Below, piece by piece: positions 1 through 5,209 of a stretch of 5,441 nucleotides of DNA (the first letter of the stretch is position 1; the number at the start of each line of letters is the position of its first letter). Source of the stretch: CAZIPZ01 sp964541075 (GTDB lineage Bacteria > Acidobacteriota > Terriglobia > 20CM-2-55-15); assembly GCA_964541075.1 (NCBI GenBank), contig CAZIPZ010000236.1, forward strand, positions 1 through 5,441, read 5' to 3'. The notes beneath the pieces are model-generated. The model saw only the letters and a list, made by a program, of their open reading frames with translations. It was not told the DNA's origin and ran no database searches. A program made the position numbers and the translations under genes.

Positions 1-49
1 CGCCTAACAAAAAGCACCCTGTTCTTCACGTCCAGGTCAGACCAGTACA

Positions 50-341
50 GATTTCGTATTCAAAGGCTCTTTTCCCTACCGCAGCCTGCCCGGCTATGAG
101 TCGCCAATGCCGCTTACGTAAGTAATCTTGCACACGGGAAACAACCATACCGGTACAGTGTTTTGCGGTGCTCGATACGGGAGCAACCAAAACGGTGTTT
201 CAGCGGGAGCTGGCCCTTCATCTTGAGATCGAGGACGTAACTTCGAGTTCAACGACCGAAACAATCTCGACCGTCCGCAGCAGCTTCACCGCCTATTATT
301 TTCCTGTTGAATCGGAAATTCTCCACTTTGGCGAGGTTTGA
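50..341 (+). pseudogene. Frameshifted retropepsin-like aspartyl protease remnant
   Basis: Two reading frames together resemble a bacterial retropepsin-like aspartic protease. The first (50-118, ending at TAA 119-121) reads FKGSFPYRSLPGYESPMPLT, like the lead-in segment of such domains. The second (126-341, stop TGA 339-341) reads IPVQCFAVLDTGATKTVFQ followed by RELALHLEIED. It contains the Asp-Thr-Gly-Ala catalytic loop (Asp codon 174-176) and the following helix with a 'ELA..L' pattern. The join requires a +1 shift near 119-125, so no intact protein is encoded. No start codon is visible and the 5' end may lie outside the window. The last codons overlap the end of the convergent gene at 286, so the genuine 3' end is uncertain. 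Seen: the motif and the two frames. Known: DTGA is the active-site signature of this clan. Inferred: one broken gene, or an indel error in the assembly. Confidence 0.5.
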
Positions 342-762
342 ACTCAGCTTCCTTAATGCGGAATCCGTAGCTTTGTTTAACTGACCCGAATGACCTTCCG
401 GTCTCAATATTCACCACTAGGACTAATTCGGAAGACAACCGCTCAAGGTATATGTTCGCCAAGTACGAGTCCACGTTGTTCAACTCTGGAGTTTCGTCAG
501 TCTCAAATCGATCCTTCCATACCGCCTCGACGGTCTCGATTATGTCCACACGCCGGTAGCTATTTTTTGAAGACAGGAACAAAAGCATTTCGTGTCCGGT
601 GTCATCGCCGCCGTACCAGGCATAGTCCATGACTACATCGCCATTGAGGTCGCCTTCGTACGCTATGCCGTAGTTCCACCATGTGATCGGCTCAGATTCC
701 ACAATCTCTCCGATCTTGATTCGGAAAAGCTCGCGATGAGAGCCAGTTTTGGAGGTGAACAC
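286..762 (-). CDS. Hypothetical protein with DxNxDxxxD (VCBS/FG-GAP-like) loop, probably 5'-incomplete
   Basis: The product is 158 residues from a GTG at 762-760. Residues 38-46 read DLNGDVVMD, a calcium-loop-like DxNxDxxxD pattern of the type seen in VCBS/FG-GAP and EF-hand-like repeats. An aromatic, Gly/Asp-rich stretch follows (DYAWYGGDDTGHEMLLF, residues 46-62), then a polar tail ending in QQENNRR. No signal peptide or membrane segment is visible in this part. The GTG has no Shine-Dalgarno sequence. The frame stays open and codon-like upstream to 852 (ENIYQ directly precedes the GTG) without an ATG, GTG or TTG, so the true N-terminus is probably missing or frameshifted. It converges on the protease remnant and faces the metallo-beta-lactamase fragment back to back. 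A secreted or surface repeat protein is possible. The family is not recognised with confidence. Confidence 0.5.
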   Translation of the reverse strand: MFTSKTGSHRELFRIKIGEIVESEPITWWNYGIAYEGDLNGDVVMDYAWYGGDDTGHEMLLFLSSKNSYRRVDIIETVEAVWKDRFETDETPELNNVDSYLANIYLERLSSELVLVVNIETGRSFGSVKQSYGFRIKEAEFKPRQSGEFPIQQENNRR

Positions 763-845
763 CTGATAGATGTTCTCGCCTGATGTTACTTCTGACGCGA
801 CTGCTGTGTTCGTTTCCTTCTTTGTCTTAATACGCTTACCTTTCG

Positions 846-1048
846 GTTGATTTCATCGATGTCGGCCAGGGCGATGGAATTTGGATCAACACGTTCGATG
901 ACGGAGTCGCCAACGGCCNNNNNNNNNNGCCGTTTCGAGGGCAAGAACATCATCATCGACGGCGGGCCGGACGCCTCGGACGCTAGGAACGAAATGCTAA
1001 ATTATGTGGAAAGCAAGGCTCACCACAACGCTGTGATCGACGCCTTTT
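846..1048 (+). pseudogene. ComEC-like metallo-beta-lactamase-fold fragment interrupted by an assembly gap
   Basis: Before the gap, the frame starting at 846 reads VDFIDVGQGDGIWI, the first strand and signature of ComEC/Rec2-type metallo-beta-lactamase-fold proteins. After the gap, another frame reads EGKNIIIDGGPDASD (937-981), the matching second strand, then a helix ending HHNAVIDAF at about 1048. In intact members the next element is the HxHxDH metal-binding motif. Here the frame instead runs into unrelated residues and stops at 1089. No start is present: the first half is preceded by an in-frame TAA at 828-830. An upstream frame reading LNTLTFR would join it if one G were missing near 846. 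The two halves are one base out of phase across ten Ns, so the N count is probably not the true gap length. Not functional as assembled. Confidence 0.6.
919..928. other. Assembly gap (ten Ns)
   Basis: A run of ten N bases splits the metallo-beta-lactamase-fold fragment. The reading frames on either side require a net gap of 9, 12 or another length one base short of (or two longer than) ten modulo three, so the size is a placeholder or an inexact estimate. Confidence 0.97.
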
Positions 1049-1063
1049 CATTTCGCAGCCTTG

Positions 1064-1080
1064 AAAAGGGACGTCCTTTT
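1064..1080 (-). terminator. Possible weak terminator after the VOC gene
   Basis: AAAAGG (1064-1069) and CCTTTT (1075-1080) form a 6-bp stem around GACGT, with CGCA/TGCG able to close an outer stem. It lies 5 bases beyond the VOC stop codon on the minus strand. The T residues are part of the stem and there is no separate strong U-tract, so termination is only a suggestion. The boundary with the truncated upstream fragment also falls here. Confidence 0.3.
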
Positions 1081-1085
1081 TGCGG

Positions 1086-1508
1086 CTAGTCCTCTGGCAG
1101 CATTTGAGCATTCCACGCAATCTCCCAGAGATGCCCATCGGGATCCTGGAAGTAGCCGGTGTAGCCGCCCCAAAATGTATCGCTGGCCGGTTTGGTGATT
1201 CGCGCTCCTGCCCTCCTCGCTTGCTCCATGACGACATCGACCTCGTCCTTACTACGAACATTGTGGCCGATGGTCAAATCGGTTGGGCTCGACGGAGTCT
1301 GGGAGATTTTCGCGTCGTGGGCGATGTCCTTTCTCGGCCAAAGAGCGAGCTTCAAACCGTTTTGGAGATCGAAAAAAGCGACTGCGCCGTGTTCAAACTC
1401 CGTGCCTACAATGCCCTTTGTCGCTAGACCTAGTCCGTCGCGATAGAACGCGAGCGATCTTTCGAGGTCATCTACGCCTAATGTGATGAGAGTAATTCGA
1501 GGCTTCAT
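1086..1508 (-). CDS. VOC family protein (glyoxalase/dioxygenase fold)
   Basis: The 140-residue product is complete, with ATG at 1508-1506, a purine-rich AGAGAAGAAAG just upstream and TAG at 1088-1086. The N-terminus (ITLITLGVDDLERSLAFYRD, residues 5-24) is the first strand plus helix of a vicinal-oxygen-chelate module. FFDLQNGLKLALW (45-57) is the hairpin. The second module starts at LTIGHNVRS (78-86, with His82) and continues through the helix DEVDVVMEQARRAGA (88-102). It ends in the hallmark DPDGHLWEIAWN (122-133), where Glu129 is the expected metal ligand. The length matches a single two-module VOC protein. Members bind a divalent metal and include glyoxalase I, ring-cleavage dioxygenases and antibiotic-resistance proteins, but this subgroup has no assigned substrate. 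It appears to be transcribed alone. Confidence 0.92.
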   Translation of the reverse strand: MKPRITLITLGVDDLERSLAFYRDGLGLATKGIVGTEFEHGAVAFFDLQNGLKLALWPRKDIAHDAKISQTPSSPTDLTIGHNVRSKDEVDVVMEQARRAGARITKPASDTFWGGYTGYFQDPDGHLWEIAWNAQMLPED

Positions 1509-1789
1509 CTTTCTTCTCTAAAATACATCAAATAACCCGTGGCTCCTTCGATCCAAAGTGGGAAGACACCGACCTCGTCATTATCGACGACGCGATGCTT
1601 CGGAATGTTATGTGTCGATGGATGCCCGCCTGAACACGGTCTTTAATGCGGTACTAATTCGGTGGCCTAAAAATCCCGGGAGCTCAGTTTTCCGAGTAGC
1701 CGACTATAGGCGAGTGAAAGTACTGAGCGCCAGTCCGGCATGAATCGGACTCGGGCCAGGCACTGAAAGACTTACAATTTGGAGCCAGG
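1509..1789. other. Intergenic stretch, no convincing gene
   Basis: This lies between the divergent VOC and DUF1905 genes. No RNA gene is visible. Two things stand out weakly. A + frame with the phrase DTDLVIIDDAMLRNVM (about 1565-1612) is closed by TGA at 1631-1633. A small inverted repeat, AGTCCG (1732-1737) and CGGACT (1746-1751), has an 8-base loop and lies 40 bases before the DUF1905 start. A TACAAT hexamer at 1773-1778 is too near the start codon, and lacks a -35 partner, to be called a promoter. Confidence 0.5.
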
Positions 1790-2194
1790 GTGGATAAGGC
1801 TGAATTCAATGCGGAATTGATCAAAGGCCACAAGGGTGTGACCCTTGTACTCGTTCCTTTCGATCCGGAGGAAGGGTGGTCCCGAAAGCCGGTGCGATTG
1901 CACGAGCGACGCCATGGATGGCTGATTCGGGGAACCGTAAATGGCGTCCCATTCGACGGCTACATCGGCGAGCGTTGGGGCCGGTTCTTTATCATTATCG
2001 ACCGGGAACTGCGCGAGGCTGCGGAAGCCTCAGTCGGAGACACGTTGAGGATTGTCATCCAACCCACAGCTGCCAATCGAACTCATGATCGGGCTATCGT
2101 CCAATCGAAAGTGACCACACAGCCACGAACCGCAAGGGCCGATGCTAGTGTGCAGCGACCGACGCGGAGGAAGCAACGGAGGAAAACGGAGTAG
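1790..2194 (+). CDS. DUF1905 domain protein with basic C-terminal tail
   Basis: The product is 134 residues. It starts at GTG 1790-1792 behind GGAG (1781-1784, five-base spacing) and ends at TAG 2192-2194. Residues 5-91 match the DUF1905 small beta-barrel: an opening strand FNAELIKG, then the signature RGTVNGVPFDGYI (47-59), then RFFIIIDRELREAAEASVGD (65-84) with strand TLRIVI (85-90). The latter is the usual 'helix, GD, strand' ending of the domain. DUF1905 is often fused to a YdeI/OmdA-like domain, and that partner is absent. Instead residues 92-134 form a disordered-looking tail ending in RPTRRKQRRK, which could bind nucleic acid or another polyanion. No biochemical role is established for the family. 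It is a single gene, with its next neighbour convergent. Confidence 0.8.
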   Translation: MDKAEFNAELIKGHKGVTLVLVPFDPEEGWSRKPVRLHERRHGWLIRGTVNGVPFDGYIGERWGRFFIIIDRELREAAEASVGDTLRIVIQPTAANRTHDRAIVQSKVTTQPRTARADASVQRPTRRKQRRKTE

Positions 2195-2497
2195 CTAAGG
2201 CGCTGACAGTTGCCGCCCCGCTCCGCAGTGCCCGATAAACCCGCCATCGCGGAAAGTAGCCAATGCCAGCCTGTCGCGAAAACCATCCCCACGATGGTGG
2301 CAAGTTGAATGATGAAAATGCATCGCGCGACGAGGGCGTTCAACCTGTCTCAAAAACAAACTGATTTCGAGCCAGGATATTCCGTAAGATCAAATGCCAA
2401 TCCTTTCAGTGCTCATTTTCGACTCTCGCCGTCAGGGCTTTGTGCACCTTTGGTGTCGGTCACCCCAATGGCCGCCTGGCATCGCTAGCGCCTATCC
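2195..2497. other. Convergent intergenic stretch, no convincing gene
   Basis: This separates the convergent DUF1905 and PEP-CTERM genes. The only open frame is on the minus strand (2343 to 2083, TTG start). It encodes one hydrophobic segment but lacks a spaced Shine-Dalgarno sequence and runs antisense through the end of the DUF1905 gene, so it is not called. CACCTTTGGTG (2445-2455) and the following GGTG/CACC pair (2452-2455, 2461-2464) could fold as competing hairpins downstream of the PEP-CTERM gene, but no T-tract follows. Confidence 0.5.
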
Positions 2498-3502
2498 TCA
2501 TGCCCTTTGAAATAACGCTCTGAGTTTTTTCCGAATCGCAGCCAGCGCTGGCAGTCCAAACGCTAGCAGCGGCAATGTACCGGGTTCCGGCACAGATTCC
2601 GCCGGTATATGGTTGTTGACGATATTCGCCTGCGCGGAATTCAGGGTGAAGCCGTCAGAGAGATTGAAGACTGGACCGGAGGTCGGAAACGAGAGGGTGT
2701 GGGAGAAATCAGACAGGCTATCGATGTTAAAGGCGCTGCTACATCCGCTGTCGTCGCAACTCGATCCGAAGACCGCCCAACTTAGGTATGCGTTTGAGTT
2801 GAGTTGCAAAGCCATGGAAAACGGCGTGTTCACTGGGAGATTAAAGACCTGAGTCGTCAGGTTCACCGGCAAGGGTCCCTGTCCAATGATTCCGGATGTA
2901 GTGACAGTCGTCGATTCACATGGATTGCAGTCCCCAGACGCCAGCCCCCCAACCGACATGGTGTGTGTCTGATTGAACGACCCAGCGAATCCCTGACCAG
3001 CCACGTTGCCCGTGAGTGAGAAGCCAACGGACGAAGTCAATCCTGCGGTAAAGAGATTACTCAGGTTAAAGATGTTGGCGCCGAAGACGCCGTTGAGGGT
3101 CAAGTTAAGTGAGCCGGTCGGGCTGCTTCCCGCTCCTGTGATAATCAAGTCGTCGAAAAACCAACTCGCCGTCGCCCAAGTGGAACGGGAGTAGGCCCCA
3201 AGGCCAGCGGGTCGTGCGACATCCCAACTCACTCGCGCGAATGCGCCGAGCCCACCTGCATTGGCAAGGGCGCCGTCCTGAATCGCGCCGCCGAGGGCAA
3301 TCCCCGAAACACTAGCTCCCGCCGGATCCGATTGAGAACCTCCATAGCCGCTTGAAACACTAAACACGGCGTCGGCGAAAGCCGTTCCCGGAAGCGCAAG
3401 GAGCGCCAATGCGCAAATCAGCCCGGCTTGCACCAAATTTCTTGAAGGACCGAAAGCCGCGCCCAAGGTTCGGAACAAAACCTGTTTCGCCGAGCGACGC
3501 AT
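2498..3502 (-). CDS. Secreted PEP-CTERM sorting domain protein
   Basis: The product is 334 residues, with ATG at 3502-3500 preceded by a strong GGGGAGGTGG and TGA at 2500-2498. The N-terminus has basic residues (MRRSAKQ), a hydrophobic core (LICALALLALP, 28-38) and an AFA cleavage site near residue 43. The C-terminus has the full tripartite PEP-CTERM signal: VPEPG (304-308), a hydrophobic segment (LPLLAFGLPALAAI, 310-323) and a basic end (RKKLR). The body is Ser/Gly/Asn-rich beta-type sequence with FDDLIITG (116-123), a phrase common in this class, and two CxnC pairs (Cys192/195 and Cys249/254) that could form disulfides. Proteins with this tail are exported by Sec, processed by exosortase and associated with the extracellular polysaccharide matrix. 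The exosortase itself is not in the window. The body's specific role is unknown. Confidence 0.93.
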   Translation of the reverse strand: MRRSAKQVLFRTLGAAFGPSRNLVQAGLICALALLALPGTAFADAVFSVSSGYGGSQSDPAGASVSGIALGGAIQDGALANAGGLGAFARVSWDVARPAGLGAYSRSTWATASWFFDDLIITGAGSSPTGSLNLTLNGVFGANIFNLSNLFTAGLTSSVGFSLTGNVAGQGFAGSFNQTHTMSVGGLASGDCNPCESTTVTTSGIIGQGPLPVNLTTQVFNLPVNTPFSMALQLNSNAYLSWAVFGSSCDDSGCSSAFNIDSLSDFSHTLSFPTSGPVFNLSDGFTLNSAQANIVNNHIPAESVPEPGTLPLLAFGLPALAAIRKKLRALFQRA

Positions 3503-3557
3503 ACCACCTCCCCTAAATCACAACGCGGACCATTGTTGTTCGTGAAACCTATCTGTT

Positions 3558-3574
3558 TAGCAAATGCAAGACCA
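3558..3574 (-). promoter_or_regulatory. Candidate sigma-54 (-24/-12) promoter for the PEP-CTERM gene
   Basis: On the minus strand this reads TGGTCTTGCATTTGCTA. It has the required GG-N10-GC spacing and a good TTGC -12 half, but a poor match in the CACG part of the -24 element. The GC lies about 58 bases before the ATG. Control of PEP-CTERM genes by RpoN with the PrsK/PrsR two-component system is known in some bacteria, which makes the match more credible. It is not proven. Confidence 0.3.
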
Positions 3575-3589
3575 TCCAAGTTCCTTGGA
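3575..3589. repeat. Short inverted repeat abutting the candidate -24 element
   Basis: TCCAAG-TTC-CTTGGA is a perfect 6-bp dyad with a three-base centre, directly upstream (in the PEP-CTERM direction) of the -24 half-site. It could be an operator. It is too close for a normal sigma-54 activator site. Confidence 0.35.
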
Positions 3590-3939
3590 CTGTTCCCCTA
3601 TTTTGAAGGGCTTAGTGGGCAGGCTGGTTCGATCGATCCGCACTGAATGTAAAGGATTCCGACAGTTTTTCAGCTTGATGCGACATGGCACGACTTCTTA
3701 CCGGCGGATAACCCCGTCGATTCTCGGCCCAAAGCCATACACGGGCGCTTTGCGGATCAAAGTGTAAAGAAACCCAACGATGAACTGTTTACTGGACTCG
3801 TAAGCAGCGATTATTCTTTTCATCGGCTGCGCGCGCATCGCTCGTTACCGGCCTTTCGACCGATCACATCGCCGCGAACAAAGCCAATGCCAATACCTGC
3901 TGGGATCGTTGTACCGAGACCCTTTCGTCCATTAAGTCG
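3590..3939. other. Non-coding or decayed stretch
   Basis: No gene is supported. A + frame is open from 3653 to the TGA at 3941-3943 (96 codons) but has no usable start in its first half. It begins RIPTVFQLDATWHDFLPADN and turns Pro/Arg-rich. A shorter + frame with an ATG (3564-3767) has no ribosome binding site. No tRNA or other structured RNA was recognised. A decayed gene is possible. Confidence 0.4.
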
Positions 3940-3967
3940 CTGAAACCTTATCCGGATTGAGTTTCAG
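3940..3967. repeat. 28-bp interrupted palindrome
   Basis: CTGAAAC and GTTTCAG arms flank a central ATCCGGAT palindrome, with symmetric three-base mismatched spacers (CTT and TGA). In total 22 of 28 positions obey dyad symmetry about one centre. It could be a regulator-binding site or a hairpin. No T-tract follows, so it is not called a terminator. Confidence 0.6.
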
Positions 3968-4017
3968 AACATCTGACAGTCGTGGTCACCGGTTCGATTA
4001 GCCTGAGGAGGTTTCCG

Positions 4018-4032
4018 ATGAAAACCGGTTAA
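4018..4032 (+). other. Four-codon minigene with ideal ribosome binding site
   Basis: AGGAGG (4006-4011) sits six bases before ATG AAA ACC GGT TAA, encoding only Met-Lys-Thr-Gly. Removing one G in ACCGGTT would extend the frame to MKTVNRRVAARMGPTPI and a TAG. It is therefore either a real minigene or leader, or the start of a frameshifted gene. It lies about 100 bases before the DUF3800 gene and upstream of that gene's likely promoter. Confidence 0.3.
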
Positions 4033-4085
4033 CCGTCGCGTCGCCGCCCGCATGGGGCCGACTCCAATTTAGGGCAATAATATAC

Positions 4086-4114
4086 TTGACGCATCACATG
4101 TCGCAGGATATTGT
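4086..4114 (+). promoter_or_regulatory. Likely sigma-70 promoter for the DUF3800 pair
   Basis: TTGACG (4086-4091, five of six to the -35 consensus) is followed after 17 bases by TATTGT (4109-4114, four of six). GATATT at 4107-4112 is an alternative -10 with a short 15-base spacer. The predicted start at about 4120-4122 falls at the foot of the inverted repeat at 4119-4150, so the transcript would begin with that hairpin. Confidence 0.45.
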
Positions 4115-4118
4115 TGCC

Positions 4119-4150
4119 CCTTATAGGAGGTGAACATGCCTCCTATAAGG
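4119..4150 (+). promoter_or_regulatory. Perfect 12-bp inverted repeat enclosing the RBS and ATG of the DUF3800 gene
   Basis: Left arm CCTTATAGGAGG (4119-4130), loop TGAACATG (4131-4138), right arm CCTCCTATAAGG (4139-4150). The left arm ends in the AGGAGG Shine-Dalgarno sequence, the loop ends in the ATG (4136-4138), and the right arm is codons 2-5. Folded RNA would bury the Shine-Dalgarno sequence. The right arm's end also forms AGGTGG (4148-4153), a second Shine-Dalgarno sequence six bases before another in-frame ATG (4160-4162). As DNA the same repeat could be a repressor operator overlapping the transcription start. Confidence 0.8.
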
Positions 4151-5023
4151 TGGGACATTATGATTTTGTCGGTGTTCGGTGATGAAAGTCACGATAGTGC
4201 AAAGGAGCGCGTCTTTGCTGTCTCTGGCGTATTCGGTACTGACTCGGAGTGGGATACGGTAGTTCGGCCTTGGAACGAATACACAAAGGGCGAAATATTT
4301 CATGCGGCCGACTGGGAGCGTGATGGTCGGAAGGATGACATTAAGGCGCTGACACAAATACTAGCTAGAAGCTGCGTGTGCGCATTTACGGCAGCGCTAG
4401 ACCTTACTAGCTTTCGTAAGTATCTCGGCCAAGGAATGGATGAAATAGGCTATTTCAAATGTATGACCGACATACTGTCGATAATGATGAACGAGGCTGA
4501 TAAGTGGAATTCATTGCATCCGAATGAATTGGTGAACCTTGAATTCACCTTTGACCATCGCAAACAAACCGCAGGTAATGCAGGCACCCTCTATCAGCTA
4601 TTGGCCAATCTACCAGAGTGGGACGACGCCTCCATTTTCAGCAGCAAGATAAGTTTTGATACTCGGACAAACACCAAAATTCAGATTGCCGATCTGGTTG
4701 CTCGTGAGGCCATGAAGGAACTAGATCGAAAAATAACCGGGCAACCACCGCAGCGGCGCAGGTCATGTGAGGCGTTGCTCGAAACTAAGCGATTCACCTT
4801 TGTGGAGCGCGGTGAAGAATTTTGTCGCGATTGGAAAGCCACAAGAGATTCGCTTACTCGGAATGAGGGCCCTACCCGCGAAGAATTTAAAGAATGGCTA
4901 GAGCAAACAGGTAGAGTCCAAAACGGAATATATCCCGACAATCCAGGAACTCGACTTCAATACATGATCTGGTTCGAGAGTAAACCGGGATTGCCGCCAA
5001 TGTTTAAAGGAAAAACCCAATGA
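4136..5023 (+). CDS. DUF3800 domain protein (RNase H-like family)
   Basis: The product is 295 residues from ATG 4136 (AGGAGG, five-base spacing) or 287 from ATG 4160 (AGGTGG, six-base spacing). A GTG at 4130 overlaps the Shine-Dalgarno sequence and is unlikely. Numbering from 4136, the family's opening acidic motif is VFGDESHD (13-20), directly after the second Met, so the 4160 start fits the family length best. FHAADWE (55-61), an acidic FTFDHR (137-142) and the closing IQIADLVA (182-189) are the other expected blocks. Together these give the acidic residues of an RNase H-like core. The last ~80 residues are charged and outside the core. The family has no settled function; nuclease activity is inferred from the fold. 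It is translationally coupled to the next gene (ATGA overlap). The base composition looks more AT-rich than in the PEP-CTERM and DUF1905 genes, which suggests acquisition. Confidence 0.82.
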   Translation: MPPIRWDIMILSVFGDESHDSAKERVFAVSGVFGTDSEWDTVVRPWNEYTKGEIFHAADWERDGRKDDIKALTQILARSCVCAFTAALDLTSFRKYLGQGMDEIGYFKCMTDILSIMMNEADKWNSLHPNELVNLEFTFDHRKQTAGNAGTLYQLLANLPEWDDASIFSSKISFDTRTNTKIQIADLVAREAMKELDRKITGQPPQRRRSCEALLETKRFTFVERGEEFCRDWKATRDSLTRNEGPTREEFKEWLEQTGRVQNGIYPDNPGTRLQYMIWFESKPGLPPMFKGKTQ

Positions 5024-5202
5024 AGGTTAAAGCTGAAGGCAGGACGGAATTTGAACGATTCGATAACGCGATAAAGAAACTACTGTCCGTGTCGAAGGAA
5101 GAAATGGAGCGCCGTCTGGCTGCCGATCCACGGGGCCATCCGAAAAAGAAAAAGCGGAAACCCGCTAACGCTTCCGCTTCCCGCGCTTCTGGCGCTTCCT
5201 GA
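5020..5202 (+). CDS. Small basic protein coupled to the DUF3800 gene
   Basis: The product is 60 residues. The ATG at 5020-5022 overlaps the DUF3800 TGA (5021-5023) as ATGA, with AAAGGA (5006-5011) eight bases upstream. Residues 11-29 (FERFDNAIKKLLSVSKEEM) form a predicted helix with the 'F..FD.a...lLsVsKeE' pattern that recurs in many short bacterial proteins of unknown role. A strongly basic PKKKKRKP (41-48) and a low-complexity tail (ASASRASGAS, 51-60) follow. The coding of this tail by repeated CGCTTC-like units is unusual. The coupling implies co-expression and a possible physical partner. An antitoxin-like or nucleic-acid-binding role is conceivable but only inferred from the arrangement. 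Confidence 0.75.
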   Translation: MKVKAEGRTEFERFDNAIKKLLSVSKEEMERRLAADPRGHPKKKKRKPANASASRASGAS

Positions 5203-5209
5203 GGATGAT

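Noticed and set aside
983..1446. Several open frames overlapping the VOC gene on both strands.
   Set aside because: They are shadows of the VOC coding sequence, whose DPDGHLWE motif and full domain order identify the real frame.
1550..1633. Plus-strand phrase DTDLVIIDDAMLRNVM, reminiscent of a Walker B-like strand.
   Set aside because: It is only a short stretch with no other ATPase motif, no start and an early stop. A chance match cannot be excluded.
2083..2343. Minus-strand frame of 86 codons with one hydrophobic segment (TTG start).
   Set aside because: It has no properly spaced ribosome binding site, a rare start codon, and 110 bases antisense to the well-supported DUF1905 gene. No family is recognised.
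2613..3194. Three plus-strand frames opposite the PEP-CTERM gene.
   Set aside because: They are antisense shadows. The minus-strand product has a signal peptide, a PEP-CTERM tail and a strong ribosome binding site.
3653..3943. 96-codon open frame in the gap before the DUF3800 gene.
   Set aside because: It has no usable start codon or ribosome binding site and its second half is Pro/Arg-rich, typical of a random GC-rich frame. It is noted only as a possible remnant.
2196..4353. The 13-mer TAAGGCGCTGACA occurs near 2196-2208 and again near 4341-4353 inside the DUF3800 gene.
   Set aside because: A single 13-base match between two places in 5.4 kb is not far from chance, and the flanks do not extend it.
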